NCBI GenBank assembly: GCA_002299125.1
Contig: DBNU01000061.1
Location: 1-64,000, forward strand
DNA from: Proteobacteria bacterium UBA664
GTDB lineage: Bacteria > Pseudomonadota > Gammaproteobacteria > UBA7966
Direction: 5' to 3'
DNA: 64,000 nt
This document shows positions 45,973 to 52,433 of the stretch, in pieces; the stretch's first letter is position 1; each line of letters starts with the position of its first letter. The position numbers were made by a program, and so were the translations under genes. Below the pieces are notes generated by a model. The model searched no databases, had not been told where the DNA came from, and was given only the letters and a program-made list of their open reading frames with translations.

Positions 45973-46380
45973 TCATGCCCCCCGAATCGAGCGCACGGCG
46001 ATGCTCTGCACCCGGAACATCGGCTTGGTGGGCTTCTCGGCGCTGATGAGCTCTGCTACGCCCGCCTTCGCTGCGTGTGCCACATGGATCGCATCCATCG
46101 CAGCGACGCCATGGCTCTCGGCGATGACAAGCGCCTGTTGCAAGGCCGTGGGGTCCCACGCGATGTTCTCGGCTTGGCTGAAGACTTCCTCGTAGAACTG
46201 CACTTCTTCTTGCTGCTTGTGAAAGCGCGCCTTGGGCACGGCCTCCAGACGAACCGCATCGCTGACGACCAGAGAGCGCTCTGGATCGTCAAGCACACTC
46301 AGCGCCCTGCGTCCAAGTTCACCCTCCCCCTTGAAGGCAGCGATCAGCAGACAAGTGTCGATGTAGGTGCGCTTAGGCAT
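45973..46380 (-). CDS. PIN-domain protein, probable RNase
   Basis: A 135-residue PIN domain. The acidic residues are in place: D8 in TYIDTCLLIAAFKG, the glutamate of VVSDAVRLEAVPKARF (about 47) and the aspartate of VAAMDAIHVAHAA (about 94), as in VapC-type RNases. The start is ATG 46380, with GGAG six bases upstream. It overlaps the preceding 110-residue gene by eight bases, an arrangement like antitoxin-toxin pairs, although that partner is not a known antitoxin. It belongs to a low-GC cassette in the anti-phage operon. Confidence 0.8.
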   Translation of the reverse strand: MPKRTYIDTCLLIAAFKGEGELGRRALSVLDDPERSLVVSDAVRLEAVPKARFHKQQEEVQFYEEVFSQAENIAWDPTALQQALVIAESHGVAAMDAIHVAHAAKAGVAELISAEKPTKPMFRVQSIAVRSIRGA

Positions 46381-46705
46381 CGCCCACTCCGCCACGGCGA
46401 TGCCGCAACTCGTCGTCCAGCGCGGTCGCGGACATCAGCTTCCCACCGCTGGCGATATATGCCTGGCGCAGGGCCAAGAGCTTTTTGCCCAGTCCCGTTC
46501 TGGGCTGGAACCCGACAATCCAGTCTTCGGCCTGCAAGGACGCGCGCGAACCGGTCGTCAAAGCGGTGCCTGCTTCGTAGCGAATGGCCCAGTCGGCCAC
46601 GCGTGCAGGTTGTTCTGGTCGATCTGTGGCTTCATGCCGATAGGCAAGGACCGGCGTGCTCCAGAGTGGCAGCGGTGGTACGTCCAATGCGAAGGCAAAC
46701 ATCAT
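46373..46705 (-). CDS. Unknown protein, possible partner of the PIN protein
   Basis: A 110-residue protein with no recognised family. The N-terminus is hydrophobic (MMFAFALDVPPLPLW) without a clear signal peptide; the C-terminal half is helical and charged (LGKKLLALRQAYIASG, then LDDELRHRRGG). Its start overlaps the TIGR04255 gene stop as TGATG (46703-46707), and its end overlaps the PIN gene by eight bases. Tight packing suggests a function tied to both neighbours, for example neutralising the PIN protein. There is no DNA-binding motif of known antitoxins. Confidence 0.6.
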   Translation of the reverse strand: MMFAFALDVPPLPLWSTPVLAYRHEATDRPEQPARVADWAIRYEAGTALTTGSRASLQAEDWIVGFQPRTGLGKKLLALRQAYIASGGKLMSATALDDELRHRRGGVGDA

Positions 46706-47445
46706 CAGTACTCCGGGTCCAACCTGGCGACTGATTCTTCAGTCAGGATCTGGCGGAAGAACATGGCCTTCGAGCGGTCATGCAGCTCGTCGAGCTGCGC
46801 GCGAACTGAGCTCCAATCGCCTGTCGGGTTCTCTGGCAGGGTCTCCAGATCAACGATGGTGCCTTTCAGTTGCGACCCCGAAAGGTTGACCTGCGCTGCG
46901 GTAGCGATCTGGACAACATGCAGGTAGTCGTCGTCAGGTATCTCAACCCGCAACTGCACGCGGTCGCTGATCGTGCGGTCGCCCACTGTCAAGGCCACTC
47001 TGAGCACTGAAAGATCGTCCGCCAGCTCCTCACCAAGCAGGTCGATGTAGCGCAGCGAATGACGCTGAAGCTGAGGGATGAGGGTGCTGCCTTCGACAAT
47101 CCTGGAGAGCGCCTCGACAGCATCCTTGAATCGAGCCCATCCTACGTAAGGCCTGCGGCAGTTGAGGGTGATCACGCGATCGCCTACTTGCCAGATGAAG
47201 CCCCCCCCCGGCTCCTCCATCAGCACCTTCGGTGTGAACCGCAGGTTGGGGTCGATCTGGGCGATCACCGCTGGAATGTCGGCCGACGGCAGTCGCCGCA
47301 GTTGCAGGGCAGGATGGCTCTTCCTCAGCTCGGTAAAAAGAATCCCAGGCAAGACATCACCGATGCCCTGACCGCTGTCGAACTGGGCCTGCCAGATCGC
47401 TTCGATGATGGGCTCTTTCCTCAGCCGCTTCGGCAGTGCGTTCAT
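46705..47445 (-). CDS. TIGR04255 family protein
   Basis: A 246-residue protein. LRKEPIIEAIWQAQFD at the start, RPYVGWARFKDAVEAL, LQRHSLRYIDLL and the end SKAMFFRQILTEES match the TIGR04255 family, found scattered in mobile regions and of unknown function. It is the first gene of the TIGR04255 / unknown / PIN cassette and starts 24 bases after DUF3780 ends. GC is about 57 percent (34 of 60 bases at 47041) against about 70 percent in the neighbouring DUF3780 gene, which points to separate acquisition. Confidence 0.75.
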   Translation of the reverse strand: MNALPKRLRKEPIIEAIWQAQFDSGQGIGDVLPGILFTELRKSHPALQLRRLPSADIPAVIAQIDPNLRFTPKVLMEEPGGGFIWQVGDRVITLNCRRPYVGWARFKDAVEALSRIVEGSTLIPQLQRHSLRYIDLLGEELADDLSVLRVALTVGDRTISDRVQLRVEIPDDDYLHVVQIATAAQVNLSGSQLKGTIVDLETLPENPTGDWSSVRAQLDELHDRSKAMFFRQILTEESVARLDPEY

Positions 47446-47469
47446 CGGCTCACCTCTGCTTCCTCGTCT

Positions 47470-48174
47470 TCATATCGTTGTCCCGTCGCCGAATAGGTCC
47501 AAAGTGGGGCGACCAACTTCTTGAGTGTGACCGCCGCGCCTGGCGCGGGGAGAGAGCAACTCGCTCTGCGCCACGTCGCCCAGCGCGTGGCGCAGGGCCA
47601 GCCGCCAGCCCTTGTCGCCATCACCGATGCCGCCCGTGCTCATCGCGGTCATGCCGAACAGCCACCAGCGCTCCTCGGGGCGCAGCGCCAACCAGTTGCG
47701 CACGGCGACGGGGATCTTCTCCATCTCCATGTGCTCGACGGCCCAGACCAGCACGCAGAGCTCCTTGCCCAGCAGCCGATCGACCAGGTTGTCGCCGGCC
47801 TTCCAGGCGCTGGGCTTCAGGTTGTGCGTGCTGAGCCGGGCATTGAAGGCGCGTTGCACCTCGGCGCGGATGGCGGTCCAGCGCGCGCGGTTGAGCACGG
47901 CCCGGTCGATCACGGAGTGCTCGTCGCTCAGGGCCTGCAGGCCGAGGTACTCGCTCACCTGCACGGGGGCGGTGTTGCTGCGCGGAACGATCACCTTGAA
48001 GTGGTGCGGATCCGACGTGGCAGGCACACCGAAGCCCAGGGTTGGGCGTGCGTCGGCCGCCGCAGCTCTGGCCGTGGCCGATGCGGGCGCTGCGGCGTTG
48101 GCGTTGAGTACCGCGGCCGCGCGGGTGGTCCTGGGCTTGGTCACGATCGGTGATGCCCGGCCGCCCGAAGCCAC
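47470..48174 (-). CDS. DUF3780 protein, anti-phage (RL system)
   Basis: A 234-residue protein. After an Ala-rich N-terminal stretch of about 45 residues, the core reads LGFGVPATSDPHHFKVIVPR, WKAGDNLVDRLLGKELCVLV and RPEERWWLFGMTAMSTGG, matching the 'anti-phage-associated DUF3780' family. Its biochemical role is not known; it always travels with DUF499 and DUF1156 proteins. The start is GTG 48174, with GGGAG six bases upstream. It lies 51 bases after the DUF499 gene. The gene is GC-rich (42 of 60 bases at 47641). Confidence 0.85.
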   Translation of the reverse strand: MASGGRASPIVTKPRTTRAAAVLNANAAAPASATARAAAADARPTLGFGVPATSDPHHFKVIVPRSNTAPVQVSEYLGLQALSDEHSVIDRAVLNRARWTAIRAEVQRAFNARLSTHNLKPSAWKAGDNLVDRLLGKELCVLVWAVEHMEMEKIPVAVRNWLALRPEERWWLFGMTAMSTGGIGDGDKGWRLALRHALGDVAQSELLSPRARRGGHTQEVGRPTLDLFGDGTTI

Positions 48175-48225
48175 AGAGCGCTCCCTCGGGGGGCAGCGAG
48201 CGAGAGCGAGCTTGGGGGTCTCATG

Positions 48226-51200
48226 TCATGCCTCCTGCACTACGTCGCCGGGCTTGAGCTCTAGGCCCACCAGCCTGGCGAAATCCTTGGCCGCAAAGCC
48301 GGTGTCGAAGTGGGCGCCGTCACTGATGTTCACGACCACCGGCGCCTGGTCTTCGGCCAGCAGCTGGCGCAGGCTGTTGATCACGCCCTCGATCACGCTG
48401 GCAGTGACCTCGCGCTCCTGGAAGCGTACGGTCACGGTCTTCTCGCCTTCACCGATCTCGATGCGCACGCCCTTGAACAGCGTGCCGGGTTGATCGCGGA
48501 AACGGTTGATGACCCCGAACACGCGGTCGGTGGTGTCCAGGCCGATGCGCTTGGGCTGCAGCTTGACGGACTTGGTGTCATTGATCTGGACGGTCTTGTC
48601 GCCGCTGGCCGGGATCTGGAAGTCCGCCGTCTTGTTGGCCTCGCCGGCGTGGGCGTAGACGAGCAGTCGGGCCGCGGCGGCACCGATCTCGAACGGGCCC
48701 TCGTAGGGCAGGCCATCGCGCGGGTTGGAGCCGTCGAGCGTGTAGGTGAGCGTGGCCTTGGGCGTGCACGCCAGCGTGACGCGGCGCTTGTCGGCGGCCG
48801 GCTCCACCTGGTGACGGATCTTCAGTTCGGCGGTCCAGCGAACGGGCGTGCCGGTTTCGTAGTGGCCGGTGGTGTCGCGGGCCAGGAAGTACAGCGTGCC
48901 TTCCGTCGTGGTGAAGCTGTCGAGGTTGTCGATGGACTGGCCGTTGACCAGCCCCTCGGGGCGGGTGGCGTAGACCACCACCGGGCTCTCACCCGCGTGG
49001 CGCGGCGTGAGGCTCAGGATGGTGGCGCCGGTGTCCGGCTGGCTGCCGACGACCGAGACGTTGACCGTGGTCTTGTCCTTCGGGAACGGGCCCTTTTCGA
49101 TGTACCCGTCCTCACCCAGGCGCCAGCGGCCTTGCCTGAGGGCCTCGGCCTTCAGCGTGTCCATGCCGCCCGAGCCGGGCATCCAGGGCCAGTCGGGATT
49201 GCTCTTGGCGCGCGCCACCACATCCTTCCAGGGCGTGCGGCGGTTGTCCTTGCCCGAGGGCCACAGCACCTCTTCCGCCATGGCGAAGTACTCGCCGAAG
49301 CTGTCAGTCAGGTTGGCGGCCAGCTTGTAGTTGGCGCGCGGGCTGGCAAGCAGGGTTTCGATCTGCGCCTCGGCGGACTGCTCGCCCTTGCCGAGCTTGA
49401 GGCCGTTGTCGATGGTGACGTTGGCCAGGAAGTGCCGACCGTCGATGGGTTCGGTGCTCGGGAAGTAGACGCGGTTGTAGGCCGCAGACAGAGCCTTCGC
49501 GAAACGGTCCTCGGCCTCCTCGAGCCGATCACGCGCCTCCTCGAAGAGGGTGTCGCCAGCCTTCAGACGCTTGTGGATCTGCTCGATGGCGTATAGCTCT
49601 CGCAGGCGGTCTTCCACGGCTTCGGCCAGGTGACTGTCCTGGCCGGTGAGCACGAGGAGGTTGTTCTTCTCCTGCTGGTAGTCGAAGAAGTTCTGCAGCT
49701 CGCTGGGCGGCACCTTGCCGTCCGGCTTGATGACGATGAGGGTGCGCGGGCCGCTCAGGCGGATCTCGTCGAGGCGAGGCAGCACCTGCACGTCCTGGTA
49801 CGCCCGGCGCCGATCCGGCTGGAGGATGCCGGTGAGCCGGTTGATCAGCGCCTGGTCGATCTTGGGCTGCGGTACTTCCTTGGCGTTGCGCTCGATCTGG
49901 CGCGAGAGGTTCTCGGTCTCCTTGACGAACAGGCGCTGGTCTTCGCGGTGCAGGTACCAAGCTTGCTCGCGCAGACGCTGCAGCGCTTGCAGGAACTCGT
50001 CGGGCTTGCGACCGGGCGCGGCGAGGAACTCGATGACCTCGCTCTCTGACAGGCCGATGCGGCCACCCACCGCGCGTGACAGCGACGATGCCAGCAGCAG
50101 CGTCATCACCTGGCGGGATGCGTCGGTATCAAGTTCGAAGTCGATGATCTCGGCAATGGCGTTGCCTTTGTCGGCGATGTCCCGCGTGACAGCCGGCAGC
50201 AGCTTGGGGGCGATGCGCTCGATCTCGTCACGCACCTGGTCATCGTTCAGAGCCAGGTGCTGGGTGCCGATGAGGTGGACGTCATCGTCCTCGCGCAGCG
50301 CCACGCTCTTGAGCAGCCGCGCCGTGAACTGCATCAAGCCGCGGGTCTGACGGAAGCCCTCGTTCTCCTTGAACAGGGCAACGAGGTGCTTGAACGACGG
50401 ATGGAAGGGGTAGGTCTCCCGCACCTGTTCGGCGATCTGCTCAATGCTGGCTGCGACGATGTAGCCCGCGTCTTCGGCTTTTTTGATCTGCTGGGCATAC
50501 TCCTCGGCCACGTCGGCGATGACGCGATCGTCGGGCATCATGTCTATGAGACGCGTCTTCAGGATCTCATAGATCTCGTTGCCTGCCAGTTGCACCGGCG
50601 TGATCGTCATCGCCTGGCGGCGGGTTTCCTGCTGCAGGTTCGAGATCGCGTCGGCCAGCGCCTTGGTCTGCGCCTGGTAGCTACCGGAGAGGTTGGCGAC
50701 GACGATGCAGCAGTTAGGCAGTTCCAGCGCCGCGCTCATCAGCGTGGCCAGCGAGAACACCACCATGTTGGCCAGCGTTCCCTGTCCGAAGACTTGGGTG
50801 CTGGCGTTGTCTAGGTAGGGCGGGAGTTCGTCGAGGAGGATGAGGGTCGGCTTGTTGCCGATGATCTCTTTCCACTTCGCCTGGTCGACCGACTTCGGGC
50901 CGTTTACCCAGTAGGCCTTGATGGCTTCGGGCTCGCCGAGCTGCGTCGCGATATCGCCCCAGATGTAGTTGTCGGGGGTGATCCGGCCATTGAAGGCCGC
51001 TATTCGCGCCTGGCCGAAGTCGATGCGGTCCTTCAGGTCGGCAGGCAACACCTCCTGCCGCAAGTGCGGGTGGCGCGCCAGCAGGCCCAGCGCGATCATC
51101 ATATGCGTCTTGCCGCCGCCCATCGCCTGGGTCAGTTCGAAGACCGCCTGGTCCGACTTGCCGGACAGGCGCAGCAGGCCCTCGCGGAACAACTGCGCCA

Positions 51201-51348
51201 TGCCGTGGGTGACGAAGTTGCGCGAGAAGAACTCGCGCCCGTCTCCAGCGTCGTGAATGACGTCGGCCAGGTTCTCGATGCCCTGGCTCATCCGGTAGTC
51301 GTGGATGGCCGCGTTGAAGCGGCAGGCCTGCTTGACGGTCTTGATCAC
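48226..51348 (-). CDS. DUF499 ATPase, anti-phage (RL system)
   Basis: A 1040-residue protein. The N-terminal P-loop ATPase has Walker A in ELTQAMGGGKTHMM (residues about 72-84) and Walker B LILLDELPPYLD (169-180), features of the DUF499/COG1483 family. The C-terminal part contains a domain of the Fn3-associated/chitobiase type (TLTYTLDGSNPRDGLPYEGP). The start is GTG 51348, with GGGAG seven bases upstream, overlapping the stop of a 48-codon frame as GTGA. It is the first large gene of the island operon. The frame is open further upstream, but that part lies in IS remnant sequence. Confidence 0.9.
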   Translation of the reverse strand: MIKTVKQACRFNAAIHDYRMSQGIENLADVIHDAGDGREFFSRNFVTHGMAQLFREGLLRLSGKSDQAVFELTQAMGGGKTHMMIALGLLARHPHLRQEVLPADLKDRIDFGQARIAAFNGRITPDNYIWGDIATQLGEPEAIKAYWVNGPKSVDQAKWKEIIGNKPTLILLDELPPYLDNASTQVFGQGTLANMVVFSLATLMSAALELPNCCIVVANLSGSYQAQTKALADAISNLQQETRRQAMTITPVQLAGNEIYEILKTRLIDMMPDDRVIADVAEEYAQQIKKAEDAGYIVAASIEQIAEQVRETYPFHPSFKHLVALFKENEGFRQTRGLMQFTARLLKSVALREDDDVHLIGTQHLALNDDQVRDEIERIAPKLLPAVTRDIADKGNAIAEIIDFELDTDASRQVMTLLLASSLSRAVGGRIGLSESEVIEFLAAPGRKPDEFLQALQRLREQAWYLHREDQRLFVKETENLSRQIERNAKEVPQPKIDQALINRLTGILQPDRRRAYQDVQVLPRLDEIRLSGPRTLIVIKPDGKVPPSELQNFFDYQQEKNNLLVLTGQDSHLAEAVEDRLRELYAIEQIHKRLKAGDTLFEEARDRLEEAEDRFAKALSAAYNRVYFPSTEPIDGRHFLANVTIDNGLKLGKGEQSAEAQIETLLASPRANYKLAANLTDSFGEYFAMAEEVLWPSGKDNRRTPWKDVVARAKSNPDWPWMPGSGGMDTLKAEALRQGRWRLGEDGYIEKGPFPKDKTTVNVSVVGSQPDTGATILSLTPRHAGESPVVVYATRPEGLVNGQSIDNLDSFTTTEGTLYFLARDTTGHYETGTPVRWTAELKIRHQVEPAADKRRVTLACTPKATLTYTLDGSNPRDGLPYEGPFEIGAAAARLLVYAHAGEANKTADFQIPASGDKTVQINDTKSVKLQPKRIGLDTTDRVFGVINRFRDQPGTLFKGVRIEIGEGEKTVTVRFQEREVTASVIEGVINSLRQLLAEDQAPVVVNISDGAHFDTGFAAKDFARLVGLELKPGDVVQEA

Positions 51349-51491
51349 GCAGTGGCTCCCTTGGCCGCGCGTTTTTTGTTGGCGCAGGCACCGGTGGCGG
51401 TGCCCTTGACCCGGTAGTGCTTGCGGATCGGCAGAGCGTGGTCTCGTCCGGGCGCGTCGTCCAGTAGTTCGAGCCCCGCAAAGCGGCGCAT
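51345..51491 (-). CDS. Small basic protein, 48 residues, coupled to the DUF499 gene
   Basis: A short frame starting at ATG 51491 with GAGGAG seven bases upstream. The peptide begins MRRFAGLELLDDAPG and ends in a basic stretch (ANKKRAAKGATA). Its stop overlaps the GTG of the DUF499 gene (51345-51348), the classic sign of translational coupling. No family is recognised. It may be a real small component, a leader peptide that sets DUF499 translation, or a relic of sequence next to the IS end. Confidence 0.5.
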   Translation of the reverse strand: MRRFAGLELLDDAPGRDHALPIRKHYRVKGTATGACANKKRAAKGATA

Positions 51492-51587
51492 TGGCTTCTC
51501 CTCGCAGGGTGATCTTCCAGCGCCGGACCCGACAGCGCGCGCCACTATTGCAGGAAGCAGATCGTGGCAGGGTCGCGAGCGGATCAG

Positions 51588-51751
51588 TGGACGAACCGCG
51601 CGACCCGCCGCCGGGTAGTGCGGCCCGACGACCGTCGGCAGCGTTGCCCAGGGCACCACGGACTCCCTCTCCGCCAAGAATAACTCCCGGCGCGCCTGCC
51701 TCGTCTGCCCTCCCAAGCAATGCTGGCAGAGGTCATCCACTTCATCTTCAT
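51588..51751 (-). pseudogene. IS5-family transposase, N-terminal remnant with frameshift
   Basis: On the minus strand a frame starts MKMKWMTSASIAW at 51751, then shifts to a second frame reading RRELFLAERESVVPWATL and VVGPHYPAAGRAVRPL. This reproduces the N-terminus of IS5-family transposases (M-K-x-M-T, then R-R-x-x-F-L-x-E-x-x-x-V-V-P-W, then E-P-H-Y-P). Homology stops near 51590; the catalytic DDE part is absent. It lies just inside the right inverted repeat. The rest of 51492-51817 holds nothing else recognised. Confidence 0.7.
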
Positions 51752-51805
51752 TGCCTCCACCACATCTTGGGCCACAGCGCCGCATACATCCAGATCACCG
51801 AGTTA

Positions 51806-51821
51806 TTCTGCGGTTCCTTAG
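51806..51821. repeat. Right island end: 12 bp inverted repeat plus TTAG duplication
   Basis: TTCTGCGGTTCC (51806-51817) followed by TTAG (51818-51821). The reverse complement GGAACCGCAGAATAACTC resembles IS5-family left ends. Read on the minus strand, the TTAG (CTAA) supplies the rnfB stop codon TAA. It matches the left end at 10 of 12 repeat positions. Confidence 0.7.
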
Positions 51822-52420
51822 CCCGTGGTCGAGTCACCGGCTCGCCGCGCGGCCCGTGCTCGCGTGATCGCTGCCTGCACGCGCTCCCGCCGCTCGGCGG
51901 CATCGGCCGGCACCTCTTCGAGCAGTGGTCCGGTGGTCTCCTCACGCGCACGGCGTGCATGCTGTGCCGCGTGGCGCAGACGCCAGCGGAGCACGAGCGC
52001 GGACTCCGGTTCCGCCGCCGGCTCCGGATGGATGCAGTCCACCGGGCAGGGCGGCAGGCACAACCCGCAACCGTTGCACTCCGCCGCGAGGATGTCGTGC
52101 ATCTGGCGTGCGGCCCCGACGATGGCGTCCACGGGGCAGACGGCGAGGCACTTCGTGCAGCCGATGCAGGCCGTGGGGTCGATGCGGAAGCGACGCGGCC
52201 CGGCCCAGGCGGGGCCCGTCACGACCGGCGGACGTGGCAGGCCGGTGAGCGCGGCGAGGGCATCGAGCAGCGCGTCGCCCCCGGGCGGGCAACGGTCGAT
52301 GCCGGCCTCGCCCCGGCTGATCGCCTCCGCGTAGGGCAAACAACCGGCGTGGCCGCAGGCCCGGCACTGCAACTGGGGCAGCAGGGCATCGATGGCAACG
52401 GCGAGCGCCTCGGTGGACAT
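51818..52420 (-). CDS. rnfB: RnfB-like electron transport ferredoxin
   Basis: A 200-residue iron-sulfur protein. The N-terminal cluster domain has QCRACGHAGCLPYAEAI with RCPPGG, and two 4Fe-4S motifs follow (CIGCTKCLAVCPVDAI and CNGCGLCLPPCPVDCI). It lacks the N-terminal membrane anchor of RnfB from complete rnf operons, and no other rnf gene is nearby; such orphan RnfB genes beside metG and nth are common in Gammaproteobacteria. Its TAA stop lies inside the TTAG where the defence island is inserted. It starts 13 bases after metG ends. Confidence 0.85.
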   Translation of the reverse strand: MSTEALAVAIDALLPQLQCRACGHAGCLPYAEAISRGEAGIDRCPPGGDALLDALAALTGLPRPPVVTGPAWAGPRRFRIDPTACIGCTKCLAVCPVDAIVGAARQMHDILAAECNGCGLCLPPCPVDCIHPEPAAEPESALVLRWRLRHAAQHARRAREETTGPLLEEVPADAAERRERVQAAITRARAARRAGDSTTG

Positions 52421-52433
52421 GACCGCGCCGCGC

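Larger units (their letters stand above)
36506..51817. mobile_element. 15.3 kb defence island bounded by IS5-family ends
   Basis: The element starts GGAATCGCTGAA at 36506 and ends TTCTGCGGTTCC at 51817. These are inverted repeats matching at 10 of 12 positions and resembling IS5-family termini. Both ends are flanked by TTAG, which fits the YTAR-type targets of that family. Removing the element would join rlmI to rnfB with overlapping stop codons and no lost base. Inside are a degenerate IS5-family transposase start, a 48-codon frame, and eleven minus-strand genes: an anti-phage operon plus two cassettes. One plus-strand gene fragment lies at the rlmI side. Confidence 0.75.

Noticed and set aside
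36842..51348. Assignment of the island to DISARM or BREX
   Set aside because: A PLD protein, helicase and methylase occur in DISARM, but drmA/drmB (DUF1998) are absent; BREX marker genes such as pglZ and brxL are absent. DUF499, DUF3780 and DUF1156 fit the restriction-like system better.
51349..51720. Longer N-terminus for the DUF499 protein
   Set aside because: The upstream codons cover IS remnant sequence in another frame, and GTG 51348 has a good ribosome binding site and coupling to the preceding small frame.
36506..51817. Integrase-type genomic island inserted at a tRNA
   Set aside because: No integrase gene and no tRNA gene at either edge; the ends are IS-like with a 4-base duplication.
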